Origin: Candidatus Melainabacteria bacterium
GTDB taxonomy: Bacteria; Cyanobacteriota; Vampirovibrionia; Obscuribacterales; Obscuribacteraceae
NCBI GenBank assembly: GCA_003153555.1
Contig: PLZS01000156.1
Span: 1,096 to 53,009 of the forward strand
Length of the DNA stretch: 51,914 nt
Reading direction: 5' to 3'
Position numbers and translations under genes: made by a program. Each line of letters begins with the position of its first letter. Position 1 is the first letter of the stretch. Positions 16,408-26,023 of the stretch are shown here, in pieces. The notes under the pieces are model-generated. The model was given only the letters and a program-made list of their open reading frames with translations, was not told where the DNA came from and did not search any database.

Positions 16408-19081
16408 GGATATTTTTCCCATTATTTGGCAGAGGACTTTTCTGCAACTCTGCCAAGAGCTTGCTCATTTCAACTCTTTCTTTGTTGAAGTGACCGAGCT
16501 GTTCGGGAGTCGGTTGGTATGTTTTGCAAAATTGCAGATAATGGATTATTTGTGCAATTGCCTTTTCGCGTTGATTTCCCTCGGCATAGATATGCCCTAA
16601 CTGCGCATCTGCAGTGGCGACAGAGTAAGACTTGGCTCCGTTTGAAGCCGTGGCCAACGCTTTATATCGAAGACAGTATATTTCCGCTTCGTTTTGATCA
16701 CCAAGACCTCGATATACGCGAGCCATAGTTAGTAGACTCCTGGTAAGTTGTCGCGGAACAGGCTTTTCTTTCGGCCAGCCGTTAACCAGGTCAATGGATG
16801 GCTGAAGTGCACTTTTTGCTTTTCCGTATTCGCCGCTTTCAAGATAGCTTTCGACCTGAGAGCGATGAATTTCCGCTTCATCGACGGGGGTGAATTGGTT
16901 CATTCTCTTTAATATAGCTGTTCGCCGATTTAACAGTGCCACTCTCTGTGGTGAAGTTTTGGGATAGTTGAATGCCAGCAATTGGCAACACTGGACAATC
17001 ATCGGATAATTTTTAGCGGGTCCGTTCTCGCATGCACGCAAACTTCTCGACGCGTCACGTAATGCGTCGCCCTTGCGCCTCAGTCCCGATTCCAGCTGAG
17101 CCAATTGGTAGTCACTCTCTGCGTCTCTCGCTTCTGGTTTTAGTGATTGAAGCATGCTCAGCGCCTCGTAGGCAGTTGTATTTGACAGCGCTTGTGTTTT
17201 CGTCCGCATATAGCACTTTGCCAATTGGTAGCAACTTTGAGCGCTTTGTTTTGACGAAGCACCATGAATAGTGATTGATGCTTTCAATGCTTCTTGCAAA
17301 TATGGTTCAGCTAGTTTTGGTTCGTTATGTTCTGCGTAAGAGCGTCCCAGCAAGTATGCGCATCTTTCAAAGAGCTCATCCTTTGGATGTTTTTTGGCAA
17401 TCGCATAGGCTTTTTGCAGGTATTCTCGTTCAGCCTCGAAATTCGTTCTGTGGCAGGTGTCACCTAGCGACAGCAGGCAAGTTGCAATAGTAAGATCATT
17501 TGGCATTAGATAGCGCTGCCCGATTTCGAGTGTGGTTTTGAGCATTTTTTGTGATTCGGCACAGCGCCCTGACAGGTTCAATAGTCCGGACAAGCGGATA
17601 CTTTGATCGAGCAAAGCAAGCACGGAATCTCGTTCTTTGTGCGCATCGGTTTTTCTCAGGGCATCAATAATTATTTGAGTATCCATTGATTTATGAACAA
17701 GTCTGTCGATGTCTTTTTCGTATACTTTTCGATCGCGACTTGTTAGATCATAAAGATCGCTCAAGCCCTCCAGCGTAGATAGTTCGTATTCGGTGCCAAT
17801 GTTTTTTGCAAGCTTTTTACTTTTTTCATACTCCTGCTCAGCGGTTTTGTATTGACCTGTGTTTACAGCTTCTTGAGCGGCCAGGTCGGCGTTGATCCAA
17901 GAAAGTTCGGGGTTTTCTGCCGGGCGATTTGATGGTGGAGAGGGAGCGATCATAGGGGTGGCATTATGTGATTGACGATGCAGTGCTTGGTTGGAAATGA
18001 AAATGCAAATTACGATTGCTATAGACGCAACCGCAGCCAGTATCAATGAATATGGGGCAAGTTTCTCCTTCTTTTGTGCTATCGATTTGTTGCGTGCTAA
18101 CTCCAACTGCAACTTGATCCTATCCAGTAAACCACTGGCACCAGAACCGGCATTCAATTCCTGAATAGCGGCTTTAAAATCGTGAACTGATTGGTATCGC
18201 TGCGCCGGTTGCTTGGCCATCGCCTTGAGCAAAATTGTATCAATCTTATCTGCGTTTTTTATGCCTGGAAAGCGCTCTTTAACTGGTTTTGGAATAGCAG
18301 ACGTTTGCATTTGAACGGTTTCTAGCATGGTGTTGCCCTTGAATGGGGGCTTGCCCGTGAGCATTTCGTACATAACGCAGCCGAGGGCGTATATGTCAGA
18401 CCTTTTATCCACCGGTTCTCCGTGGCACTGTTCTGGGCTCATGTATAGTGGGCTGCCGACCAAGTCTCCTGTTCGAGTTAACGACGGAGAATCTTCATCT
18501 TCATTGTGCAGCATTTTTGCGATGCCGAAATCTACGATCTTGACTGACTGCTGTCCATCTTGATCCTTCACCAACATGATATTTCCAGGTTTCAGATCGC
18601 GATGAATCACCCCTGCTTTGTGTGCGTGTTCTAAACCCTCGCAGACTTTAGTCATAATCGAGATCGTTCTTCTCAATTCGATTGCACCATTCTTGGCAAT
18701 GAATTCTGCCAGCGACGAGCCTTCCAAGTAGTCCATAACCAGGTACGGCTGACCCTGTTCGGGTACGTTAAATTTGTAAACTCGAACTATGTTTGGATGA
18801 TCCAGCTTGCTGGCGGCCACTGCTTCGTATCTGAAGCGTTTAATGCCTTTAGGTACTGCCGAATGAGATCGAAGAACTTTCACGGCTACAGTTCGGTAAA
18901 GCAAAAGGTCCTTAGCCTTGTATACAACACTCATGCCACCTCGGCCCACGCAGCTCAAAATTTGTAGGTGACCGGCAAGAGTACTGCCAATCAACGGATC
19001 GGTTAAGGTTGATTCAATTGTGTCACCCTGGGGAGCTAGGCCAGCTGTCTCCTGGGGGAGTTCAATGTCGTCGGAAGGCAC
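16403..19081 (-). CDS. Ser/Thr protein kinase with C-terminal TPR region (tandem copy 1)
   Basis: This is a PknB-type kinase with GRGGMSVVYKAKD, VAVKVLRS, HRDLKPGN, DFGIAK and MSPEQCHG all intact. One membrane helix follows (PYSLILAAVASIAIVICIFIS), then about 490 residues of TPR-like helical pairs (TAEQEYEKSKKLAKNIG, AEPYLQEALKAS, AQSCYQLAKCYMRT). The GTG at 19081 is chosen because it is the start kept in both tandem copies. The frame stays open to a TTG at 19141, but in copy 2 that leader is broken by a 10-bp insertion. The kinase half is almost identical to copy 2; the TPR half has diverged. The TPR side is presumably extracytoplasmic and ligand- or partner-binding. Confidence 0.9.
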   Translation of the reverse strand: MPSDDIELPQETAGLAPQGDTIESTLTDPLIGSTLAGHLQILSCVGRGGMSVVYKAKDLLLYRTVAVKVLRSHSAVPKGIKRFRYEAVAASKLDHPNIVRVYKFNVPEQGQPYLVMDYLEGSSLAEFIAKNGAIELRRTISIMTKVCEGLEHAHKAGVIHRDLKPGNIMLVKDQDGQQSVKIVDFGIAKMLHNEDEDSPSLTRTGDLVGSPLYMSPEQCHGEPVDKRSDIYALGCVMYEMLTGKPPFKGNTMLETVQMQTSAIPKPVKERFPGIKNADKIDTILLKAMAKQPAQRYQSVHDFKAAIQELNAGSGASGLLDRIKLQLELARNKSIAQKKEKLAPYSLILAAVASIAIVICIFISNQALHRQSHNATPMIAPSPPSNRPAENPELSWINADLAAQEAVNTGQYKTAEQEYEKSKKLAKNIGTEYELSTLEGLSDLYDLTSRDRKVYEKDIDRLVHKSMDTQIIIDALRKTDAHKERDSVLALLDQSIRLSGLLNLSGRCAESQKMLKTTLEIGQRYLMPNDLTIATCLLSLGDTCHRTNFEAEREYLQKAYAIAKKHPKDELFERCAYLLGRSYAEHNEPKLAEPYLQEALKASITIHGASSKQSAQSCYQLAKCYMRTKTQALSNTTAYEALSMLQSLKPEARDAESDYQLAQLESGLRRKGDALRDASRSLRACENGPAKNYPMIVQCCQLLAFNYPKTSPQRVALLNRRTAILKRMNQFTPVDEAEIHRSQVESYLESGEYGKAKSALQPSIDLVNGWPKEKPVPRQLTRSLLTMARVYRGLGDQNEAEIYCLRYKALATASNGAKSYSVATADAQLGHIYAEGNQREKAIAQIIHYLQFCKTYQPTPEQLGHFNKERVEMSKLLAELQKSPLPNNGKNIP

Positions 19082-19186
19082 TGTGCACCAAACAATCTTG
19101 GTCTCCACGTGCTTTTTATGCCCTGATTTAAATTTCGGCAATCAGTCTAAAGGAAAGCTTCTGAATCAGTTCGTTTAAGAGACACT

Positions 19187-19231
19187 GACTAGTTGTACCA
19201 AATACGCGGCGATGTGTGACTTGTCGTTAAC
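19187..19231 (+). pseudogene. Remnant of the 5' end of the membrane gene at 22031
   Basis: This stretch aligns with 22038-22083, the start of the small membrane protein gene. Both share GTTnTACCAAATA, CGATG and CTTnTnCGTT in register with small indels. It lies in the matching place upstream of kinase copy 1, so the tandem duplication that made the two kinases also carried the divergent promoter and the first codons of the neighbouring gene, which then decayed. Confidence 0.5.
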
Positions 19232-19243
19232 TGACCCCGGTGA

Positions 19244-21904
19244 TTATTTGGCAACAGCTGCCTTCTGGAAGTCTGCCAAGAGTCTGCTCGATTCAACTTT
19301 ATTTTTATTGAACTGATCAAGTTGTTCGGGAGTAGGCTTGTATGTTTTGCAGAATTGAAGATATCTGGTTAACGGTGCAATTGCTTTCTCGCGTTGATTT
19401 CCCTCCATGTAAGTTATCCCTAATTGCGCATCTGCCAAAGCGACATAGTATGACTTCGCTCCGTAGGCCCTAGTAGCCAACGATTTATACTGAAGATAGT
19501 ATTTTTCCGCTTCATTTTGATCACCAAGACTGCGATATACAACCGCCATAGTCAAGACGCTGTCGATAAGTTGTCGCGGGACGGGCTTACCTTTCGGCCA
19601 GCCGTTGACAAGGTCTATGGATCGCTGTAGTGCTCTTTTTGCTCTCCCGTATTCTCTTCCTTCAAGGTAGCCTTCAGCTAGAAAACGGCCAATTTCCGCT
19701 TCCTTGACGGGGGTGAGTAGGTTCATTCTCCTTAGAATTGCTGTTTGTCGATTTGACAGTGCCACTCTCTGTGGTGAGGTTTTGGGATAATTGGTTGCCA
19801 GCAAATGGCAACATTCAGCAATCATCGGATAATTTTTAGCGGGTTCGTTCTCGCATGTACGCAAACTTCTCGATGCGTCACGTAATGCGTCGCCCTTGCG
19901 CTTCAGTCCCGATTCCAGGCGAGCTAATTGGTAATCACTCTCTGCATCTCTTGCTTTTGGTTTTAGTGATTGAAGCATTGTAATGGCCTCGAGGGCAGTA
20001 GCGTTTGAGAGCGCTTGTGTTTTCGTCTGTACATAGCACAGTGCTAATTGATAGCAACTTTGAGCGCTTTGTTTTGACGAAGCACCATGAATAGTAATTG
20101 ATGCTTTCAATGCTTCTTGCAAATATGGCTCAGCTAGTTTTGGTTCATCATGTTCGGCGTAGGAGAGTCCGAGCAAGTATGCGCATCTTTCAAAGAGCTC
20201 ATGCCGTGGATGTTTTTTTGCAATAGCATATGCTTTTCGGCGGTATTCTCGTTCAACATCGAAATTCGTTATGTGAAAGGTGTCACCTAGCGACAGTAGG
20301 CAATTTGCGATAGTAATATCATCTGGCTTTAGATAGTGCTGGCCGGCTTCGAGTGCGCTTTCGAGCAATTTTTGCGATTCGGAATAGCGCCCTGATAGGT
20401 TCATTTGATGGGATAAGTGGATACTTTTATCGATCAACGCAAGCACCGAGTCTCGTTCTTTGTGCGCATCGGCCGTTTTCAGGGCATCAATCAATATTTG
20501 AGCATTCATTGATTTATGAACAAGTCGGTCGATGTCTTTTTCGAAAACTTTTCGATCGCGCCTTGTTAGATCATAAAGATCGCTCAAGCCCTCCAGCGTA
20601 GACAGTTCATATTCAGTGCCAATGTTTCTTGCAAGCTTGTCACTTTTTTCATACTCCTGCTCGGCGGATTTGTATTGACCTGTGTTTACGGCTTCTTGAG
20701 CGGCCAGGTCAGCGTTGGTCCAAGCAAGTACGGGGTTTTCTGCTGTCGGATTCGGTGGTAGAGATAGAGCGGTTGGTGTCGATTCATGTGATTGACGATG
20801 CAGCGGTTGGTTGGAAATTAAAATGCAAATTGCGATTGCTATGGATGCAACCATAGCCAGTATCAATGAATATGTGGCAAGTTTCTCCTTCTTTTGTGCT
20901 ATCGATTTGTTGCGTGCTAACTCCAACTGCAACTTGATCCTGTCCAGTAAACTACTGGCACCAGAACCGACATTCAATTCCTGAATCGCGGCTTTAAAAT
21001 CAGGCACTGATTGGTATCGCTGCGTCGGTTGCTTGGCCATCGCCTTGAGCAAAATTGTATCAATCTTATCTGCGTTTTTTATGGCTGGAAAGCGCTCTTT
21101 AACTGGTTTTGGAATAGCAGACGTTTGCATTTGAACGGTTTCTAGCATGGTGTTACCCTTGAAGGGGGGCTTGCCCGTGAGCATTTCGTACATAACGCAG
21201 CCGAGGGCGTATATGTCAGACCTTTTATCCACCGGTTCTCCATGGCACTGTTCTGGGCTCATGTATAGTGGGCTGCCGACCAAGTCTCCTGTTCCAGTTA
21301 ACGACGGAGAATCTTCATCTTCATTGTGCAGTATTTTTGCGATGCCGAAATCTACGATCTTGACTGACTGCTGTCCATCTTGATCCTTCACCAACATGAT
21401 ATTTCCAGGTTTCAGGTCGCGATGAATCACACCTGCTTTGTGCGCGTGTTCTAAGCCCTCACAGACTTTGGTCATAATCGAGATCGCTCTTCTTAATTCG
21501 ATTGCACCATTCTTTGCAATGAATTCTGCAAGCGAGGAGCCTTCCAAGTAGTCCATCACCAGATACGGTGCACCTTGATCCGGGACGTTGAACTCGTAAA
21601 CTCGAATTATGTTTGGATGATCAAGCTTGCTCGCGGCAATTGCTTCATATCTGAAGCGTTTAATGCTTTTAGGTAGTAGTGCCGAATGAGATCGAAGAAC
21701 TTTCACGGCTACAGTTCGGTAAAGGAAAAGATCCTTTGCTTTGTATACAACACTCATGCCACCCCAGCCCAGGCAGCTCAAAATTTCTAGATGCCCGGCA
21801 AGAGTAGTGCCGATCAACGGATCGGTTAATGTTGATTCAATTGTGTCACCCTGAGAAGCTAGCCCAGCGGTCTCTAGGGGAGCCCCAATGTCATCGGCTG
21901 TCAC
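19244..21904 (-). CDS. Ser/Thr protein kinase with C-terminal TPR region (tandem copy 2)
   Basis: This 886-residue protein starts at GTG (21904) and is a close paralogue of the gene just downstream. The kinase domain at about 38-300 has GWGGMSVVYKAKD, VAVKVLRS, HRDLKPGN, DFGIAK and MSPEQCHG. A membrane helix follows (TYSLILAMVASIAIAICILIS), then about 480 residues of TPR-like repeats. The DNA spacing between equivalent sites of the two copies is about 2.82 kb. Long stretches in the kinase and membrane segments are nearly identical (for example 20881-20940 against 18061-18120), while the TPR part has many replacements. The sensor halves have apparently specialised. Confidence 0.92.
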   Translation of the reverse strand: MTADDIGAPLETAGLASQGDTIESTLTDPLIGTTLAGHLEILSCLGWGGMSVVYKAKDLFLYRTVAVKVLRSHSALLPKSIKRFRYEAIAASKLDHPNIIRVYEFNVPDQGAPYLVMDYLEGSSLAEFIAKNGAIELRRAISIMTKVCEGLEHAHKAGVIHRDLKPGNIMLVKDQDGQQSVKIVDFGIAKILHNEDEDSPSLTGTGDLVGSPLYMSPEQCHGEPVDKRSDIYALGCVMYEMLTGKPPFKGNTMLETVQMQTSAIPKPVKERFPAIKNADKIDTILLKAMAKQPTQRYQSVPDFKAAIQELNVGSGASSLLDRIKLQLELARNKSIAQKKEKLATYSLILAMVASIAIAICILISNQPLHRQSHESTPTALSLPPNPTAENPVLAWTNADLAAQEAVNTGQYKSAEQEYEKSDKLARNIGTEYELSTLEGLSDLYDLTRRDRKVFEKDIDRLVHKSMNAQILIDALKTADAHKERDSVLALIDKSIHLSHQMNLSGRYSESQKLLESALEAGQHYLKPDDITIANCLLSLGDTFHITNFDVEREYRRKAYAIAKKHPRHELFERCAYLLGLSYAEHDEPKLAEPYLQEALKASITIHGASSKQSAQSCYQLALCYVQTKTQALSNATALEAITMLQSLKPKARDAESDYQLARLESGLKRKGDALRDASRSLRTCENEPAKNYPMIAECCHLLATNYPKTSPQRVALSNRQTAILRRMNLLTPVKEAEIGRFLAEGYLEGREYGRAKRALQRSIDLVNGWPKGKPVPRQLIDSVLTMAVVYRSLGDQNEAEKYYLQYKSLATRAYGAKSYYVALADAQLGITYMEGNQREKAIAPLTRYLQFCKTYKPTPEQLDQFNKNKVESSRLLADFQKAAVAK

Positions 21905-22030
21905 TGTGCACCAAACAATCTTGGTCTCGACGGGTCTCCACGGGCTCTTTATGCCCCGTATTAAATTCCAGCAATCAGTGCATTTGGGAAAATTTCGGAA
22001 CTAATTTGGCTGAACTTTATTCAAACGGCT

Positions 22031-22411
22031 ATGATTAGACAAAGTTTTACCAAATATGTGTCGATGCTTGGCTTTTACGTTTATCAATTTGTTCCGATCA
22101 TGCTTCTTGAAGCTATAGTTCTGTGGCGTCTCAAGTGGGGTGGATTTAAAATTTGCCTCATTGATTCGTTGATGATCAATTTCGCGTCGTTCATTGGTCT
22201 CCTACTTGGTCTCGGCCCCTACATAACAGGGTCCGGCATTTGGGGACTGACCTTATTTGGTACTTATTCGATCATGGTGGAAGGCGCTTTTTTGATGCTC
22301 CTCGAACGGCATCCACTAAAACAAGTTTGGCTTGCAGTCTTGATCGCAAATCTGTCGAGCTGCATTATGCTAGGTATTGAGACCCTATTTATGGTGCCGA
22401 CCAAAGGCTAA
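22031..22411 (+). CDS. Small four-helix membrane protein of unknown function
   Basis: This 126-residue protein is mostly hydrophobic, with four likely membrane helices (VYQFVPIMLLEAIVLW, MINFASFIGLLLGLG, GLTLFGTYSIMVEGAFLML, WLAVLIANLSSCIMLGI). I do not recognise a family. It is divergent from kinase copy 2 and 5 bp upstream of the TPR lipoprotein, so probably an operon with the latter. No clear ribosome site precedes the ATG. A decayed copy of its 5' end lies at 19187-19231. Confidence 0.6.
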   Translation: MIRQSFTKYVSMLGFYVYQFVPIMLLEAIVLWRLKWGGFKICLIDSLMINFASFIGLLLGLGPYITGSGIWGLTLFGTYSIMVEGAFLMLLERHPLKQVWLAVLIANLSSCIMLGIETLFMVPTKG

Positions 22412-22416
22412 CCGAG

Positions 22417-23748
22417 ATGAACGGTTTTACCAAGATTTTTTTACTGCCTTCAATTTGTGTCACCATATATGGTTGTTCTACAACCAACCCTGTCGATGAC
22501 AAATCTTGGAAAAAAAGTTTTGATGACGGTTATCAGTCAATGCGCACCCGAGATCTGGGTCGGGCTGAGTCCAACTATCGTGATGCGCTGACAATCGCTC
22601 AAACATTTCATAAAGGCGATGTTCGGTTGGCCAAAACTTTCGAAGCTTTAGGGGATGTGTATCTTGCTGAAAACAAAACAGAAGATGCTAAGCGAGTTTA
22701 CTCCAGCGCTTACGCTGAGTACAAAGCGCTCTGGAAACCACACGACAGCAGCTTGGATAACCGTGATTACGCGCTTGGATTAGCTACAAATGCCCTTCAC
22801 TTAGCAAACTTTTCCTTCGATTCTCTTCGCTTAGATGATGCTCAACGTCTCTATGACGAGGCTCTTTCAGTTGAAGAATCTGAGCTAGGTTCGGACGCTC
22901 TGAAGAGACAGATTTACGAAGGCAAGGCCAAATTATATAAGTTGACTGGTCGCGAGTCCGAAGCCGAGAAGATTCAAGCACAAATTGCCGATCTAAAAGG
23001 CATGCCCTCTGTCGATGACATGGACAATATGTCATGGAAAGCGCTGCAGGTCGCAGGCGACGAGGCTTTCCAGGCCGGAAGCATAGTCAAGGCTGAGAAG
23101 CTTTTCAATGCTGGTTTGCAACGAGCAGACGGTCCTGTTCAATCAGCTGAGAGCTTGCGCGGGGTGGCCAGGATTTACGATCAACGCAAGGAATTCAGTC
23201 ATGCCATCGCTACTCTAGAACAAGCTCGACGGTTGATACCACGCAATGATGATCGCAGATTGGATCTCGCTGATAATTTGAACAGCGCCGGATGGAGTTA
23301 CTTTCAGGCGAAAGATTACGCCAATGCCGAAAAAATGTTTCTCGAGTCCGTCAAATTGGTGCATCTCGGACAACATCACGATTCTGAGCGAGCAAAAGTC
23401 TCTTTTCAGGGTTTAACCAAAGCTTATAGCGAAGAGGGACGTGATGCAGATGCTGAGAAATTTGCCCAACGCAAGCTGGCGCTAACGCTCGAACTCTATG
23501 GCAAAAAAGACAGCCGTTACGCCGAAGATTTGTTGGCAGTTACTATTTTGCAAGCTAAGCAGAAGAAAAATGCTGAGGCCGCTAAAGGATTTTTAGAGGT
23601 CATTCAATTGGAGGAAGGCAATCCTAGCCCAAGATACATGCTGGCCGCGCTGGACTCTTACGCCAAATTTTTGCGTGATACAAAACAAGATGCACTCGCC
23701 GATACTATCGAGCTGAAGGCAAAAAATTTGCGTGCCGAATTTGAGTAG
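22417..23748 (+). CDS. TPR-repeat lipoprotein
   Basis: This 443-residue protein has a type II signal peptide: MNGFTKIFLLPSICVTIYGC, with the lipidated cysteine at position 20. The mature part is built of TPR-like helical pairs (LGRAESNYRDALTIAQTFH, DAQRLYDEALSVEESELG, NAEKMFLESVKLVHLGQHH, DADAEKFAQRKLALTLELYG). It would be membrane-tethered and extracytoplasmic, where it could meet the outer TPR regions of the neighbouring kinases. That link is contextual inference. No catalytic motif is visible. Confidence 0.8.
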   Translation: MNGFTKIFLLPSICVTIYGCSTTNPVDDKSWKKSFDDGYQSMRTRDLGRAESNYRDALTIAQTFHKGDVRLAKTFEALGDVYLAENKTEDAKRVYSSAYAEYKALWKPHDSSLDNRDYALGLATNALHLANFSFDSLRLDDAQRLYDEALSVEESELGSDALKRQIYEGKAKLYKLTGRESEAEKIQAQIADLKGMPSVDDMDNMSWKALQVAGDEAFQAGSIVKAEKLFNAGLQRADGPVQSAESLRGVARIYDQRKEFSHAIATLEQARRLIPRNDDRRLDLADNLNSAGWSYFQAKDYANAEKMFLESVKLVHLGQHHDSERAKVSFQGLTKAYSEEGRDADAEKFAQRKLALTLELYGKKDSRYAEDLLAVTILQAKQKKNAEAAKGFLEVIQLEEGNPSPRYMLAALDSYAKFLRDTKQDALADTIELKAKNLRAEFE

Positions 23749-23918
23749 TAAACTCGAACATCGAGTTCATTCAATCTTTGTTAACTTCTGACAACCTGCT
23801 CCAGCAAAAGAGCATATTGGTATAACGACCAAGTACCGGAACTAAGACGAACCCAAACGCTCCTCAGTGAGAAGCTGGCGGCGCCGTTGCTTGTAAAAAA
23901 TGTTCGAGGAACTCTTAA

Positions 23919-24860
23919 ATGGATTGGCTGCTTAGAACAGAATTTTGGGCTACTTTCCTGACCCTAACTGGCTTAGAAATAGTCTTGGGAATCGACAATA
24001 TCATTTTTCACTCGCTTACTATTGCCAATCTGCCTCAACAGTTTCAGCGCAAGGCGAAAATTGCAGGCATGTCTTTGGCTGTATTGATGCGATTTTTGCT
24101 ACTTTGGGCTCTTGTCTGGTTCATGAGTTTGTCAAAGGCATTGCTGGTGGTGCAAGGTAATGAAATTTCTGCACGCGATCTAGTCTTGCTTAGTGGCGGT
24201 GGTTTTCTTGTAATTAAAAGCTGCTTGGAGCTGTGCAAGTTAGCTGCAGCAACTCAAGGCAAGAAGCGAACAACGATTATTCCCACCGCGATCAGTATGT
24301 CTAACTGCATTGCCCAGATTGTTGTTTTAGACATTGTTTTCTCGCTTGATTCTGTAATCACGGCAGTTGGCATGGTCAGTGACATGCGTGTGATTATGCT
24401 TGCAGTCTTAGTCTCTGTTGCTGTGATGATGTTTTTCTCTGACGCAGTGAGCAGATTTTTAAGTGCCCGTGAGAGGCTTCGCATTCTCGCATTCTGTTTT
24501 ATTGCTTTAGTCGGCGCGGTTTTGATCGCGGAAGGCTTAGGTGTGGCTGTGCCTAAGAGCCACATTTATGTTGCCGGTGGATTCGCTCTCCTGCTCGAGT
24601 ACGGTATCAGTCGTCTTGCCTCGCAAAAGAAAGAACAGCGACAACTGTTTATATCAAAATTTCCGAAATTTCAGTTTTCAGTGGACACACTAATGAATGC
24701 AGCACCGCCTGAAATCTCTGCTGTCGAGCCAGCGGTGCACTGTGTTGGATGCCAGGCTGAAAACAGGTTTGGTTACTGTTTCTGCATAGACTGCGGAGAG
24801 GGGCTCGGTAATGTGCGCTTAGAACTTGGCAAAGTAGATTATCCACTGGCCTCAGGATGA
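23919..24860 (+). CDS. TerC family integral membrane protein with C-terminal zinc ribbon
   Basis: This 313-residue protein has a good ribosome site (GAGGA, 8 nt before the ATG). About seven membrane helices fill residues 10-235. Both TerC signature halves are present: LEIVLGIDNIIFHSL near the start and LDIVFSLDSVITAVGM near 136-151, with their paired acidic residues. TerC-family proteins are linked to metal efflux (manganese, tellurite resistance). After residue 250 there is a soluble tail with HCVGCQ-x10-CIDCGEG, a CxxC...CxxC zinc ribbon, which typical TerC proteins lack. No manganese riboswitch core was recognised upstream. Confidence 0.88.
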   Translation: MDWLLRTEFWATFLTLTGLEIVLGIDNIIFHSLTIANLPQQFQRKAKIAGMSLAVLMRFLLLWALVWFMSLSKALLVVQGNEISARDLVLLSGGGFLVIKSCLELCKLAAATQGKKRTTIIPTAISMSNCIAQIVVLDIVFSLDSVITAVGMVSDMRVIMLAVLVSVAVMMFFSDAVSRFLSARERLRILAFCFIALVGAVLIAEGLGVAVPKSHIYVAGGFALLLEYGISRLASQKKEQRQLFISKFPKFQFSVDTLMNAAPPEISAVEPAVHCVGCQAENRFGYCFCIDCGEGLGNVRLELGKVDYPLASG

Positions 24861-24976
24861 TTTCGCGCCATTTTGCATTTGTCTTTTAAATGTCAACACA
24901 ACTGCCACTTGCTGATTCCAACTTTCAGGACTAGATGTGTCGAAGCGCTTTGCAAATGAGCAAATCGACTGACTAT

Positions 24977-26023
24977 TCATATGTGGAACCTGCTTCTTAG
25001 TTTCTGGCTAAATGACTTTTGAGGCGAAACACTGCTGGCATCTGCGGTGCTGTTCAGCGGCATGCCACCATGCTTGGCCAGCCAATCAAATGTGTCATTC
25101 AACACGACCGGTTTAATGAAGGCGGTGCCCAGTAAGATGTGTCCGCAGCCTGATATTTCCTGTAGCGACTTATCGGAAGTTTTAAAACCATCGAACACCC
25201 GACCGACCGAATGTGCATTGACGATTTGATCGTCGCTGCCTTGAATTAACAACACAGGAATAGAACGCGGCACCTCACTGGCAAGGACAGGCATTTGACT
25301 GATGAAGTTCATCGTTCCAATTAGGTTCAAGGCTGATTGTTGGCTTTTATTTAGCGGATCGTGCACCATTTCGTCCGCTGTTCTCTTATCGTCAGAAACG
25401 TATTTGGCATAATAGTCGGTTAGATCTACCGGAGCGACGAGTTTGGCCATGCCGATCATGAATTGCTGACCCATACCACCAGGTTTGTGAATGTGTGGCT
25501 CCACTCCGGCGGCGCACAGAATTAATCCTTTAATCGCTTTTGGTTCGTTGATCACGGCTTTGAGAAGAACGGCACAACCAGCGCTTTCTCCCATACCAAA
25601 TATTTTGGCTCCAGGGTGGTCTTTGCGCAGCCGAACCAGGAGGCGGCTCAAGTCATCGCAACTTATATTGAAGTCGTTGTTGGTGCTCGTTTTGCCTATC
25701 CATCTGCCGTGTCCGCGCAAATCCGGAGCAACGACCAGGTAACCCTTTTCGGCCAGCGTCCTGGCAAGCACCTCGAAGCAGGCGCCCTGCTGAGTAAATC
25801 CATGCACTGCGACAAAAATCAGGTTTGGGTTGGCGTTATTGTCGTCCTGCCACTCGTAAAGCGGGATGCCCAGCTTCTGAGAGATGGCGCCGTTATCGCT
25901 GCGCAGCACTGCGGCCAAGCACGATGGCGCCCAAGAAAGGCCAATCACGCTTGCCGCCACAGCCAGTCTGAGAATCAGCTTACGCAGGGGATGCGGACCG
26001 AGGATGAGGTTGTCTATTTGCAC
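24977..26023 (-). CDS. Exported alpha/beta hydrolase
   Basis: This 348-residue protein starts at GTG (26023). A signal-peptide-like segment lies at about 14-38 (KLILRLAVAASVIGLSWAPSCLA). The hydrolase fold shows an oxyanion HGFTQQG, the nucleophile elbow GMGESAG, an acid in LIQGSDDQIV and the catalytic histidine in GCGHILLG. It therefore has a complete Ser-Asp-His triad. The monoglyceride-lipase/serine aminopeptidase S33 group is the nearest look-alike, but the substrate is unknown. It converges with terC and is divergent from the acyl-CoA synthetase. Confidence 0.82.
   Translation of the reverse strand: MQIDNLILGPHPLRKLILRLAVAASVIGLSWAPSCLAAVLRSDNGAISQKLGIPLYEWQDDNNANPNLIFVAVHGFTQQGACFEVLARTLAEKGYLVVAPDLRGHGRWIGKTSTNNDFNISCDDLSRLLVRLRKDHPGAKIFGMGESAGCAVLLKAVINEPKAIKGLILCAAGVEPHIHKPGGMGQQFMIGMAKLVAPVDLTDYYAKYVSDDKRTADEMVHDPLNKSQQSALNLIGTMNFISQMPVLASEVPRSIPVLLIQGSDDQIVNAHSVGRVFDGFKTSDKSLQEISGCGHILLGTAFIKPVVLNDTFDWLAKHGGMPLNSTADASSVSPQKSFSQKLRSRFHI

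Noticed and set aside
23749..23918. Manganese (yybP-ykoY) riboswitch upstream of terC
   Set aside because: The GGGGAGTAGC and CCGTCA-type core segments are not found in the leader.
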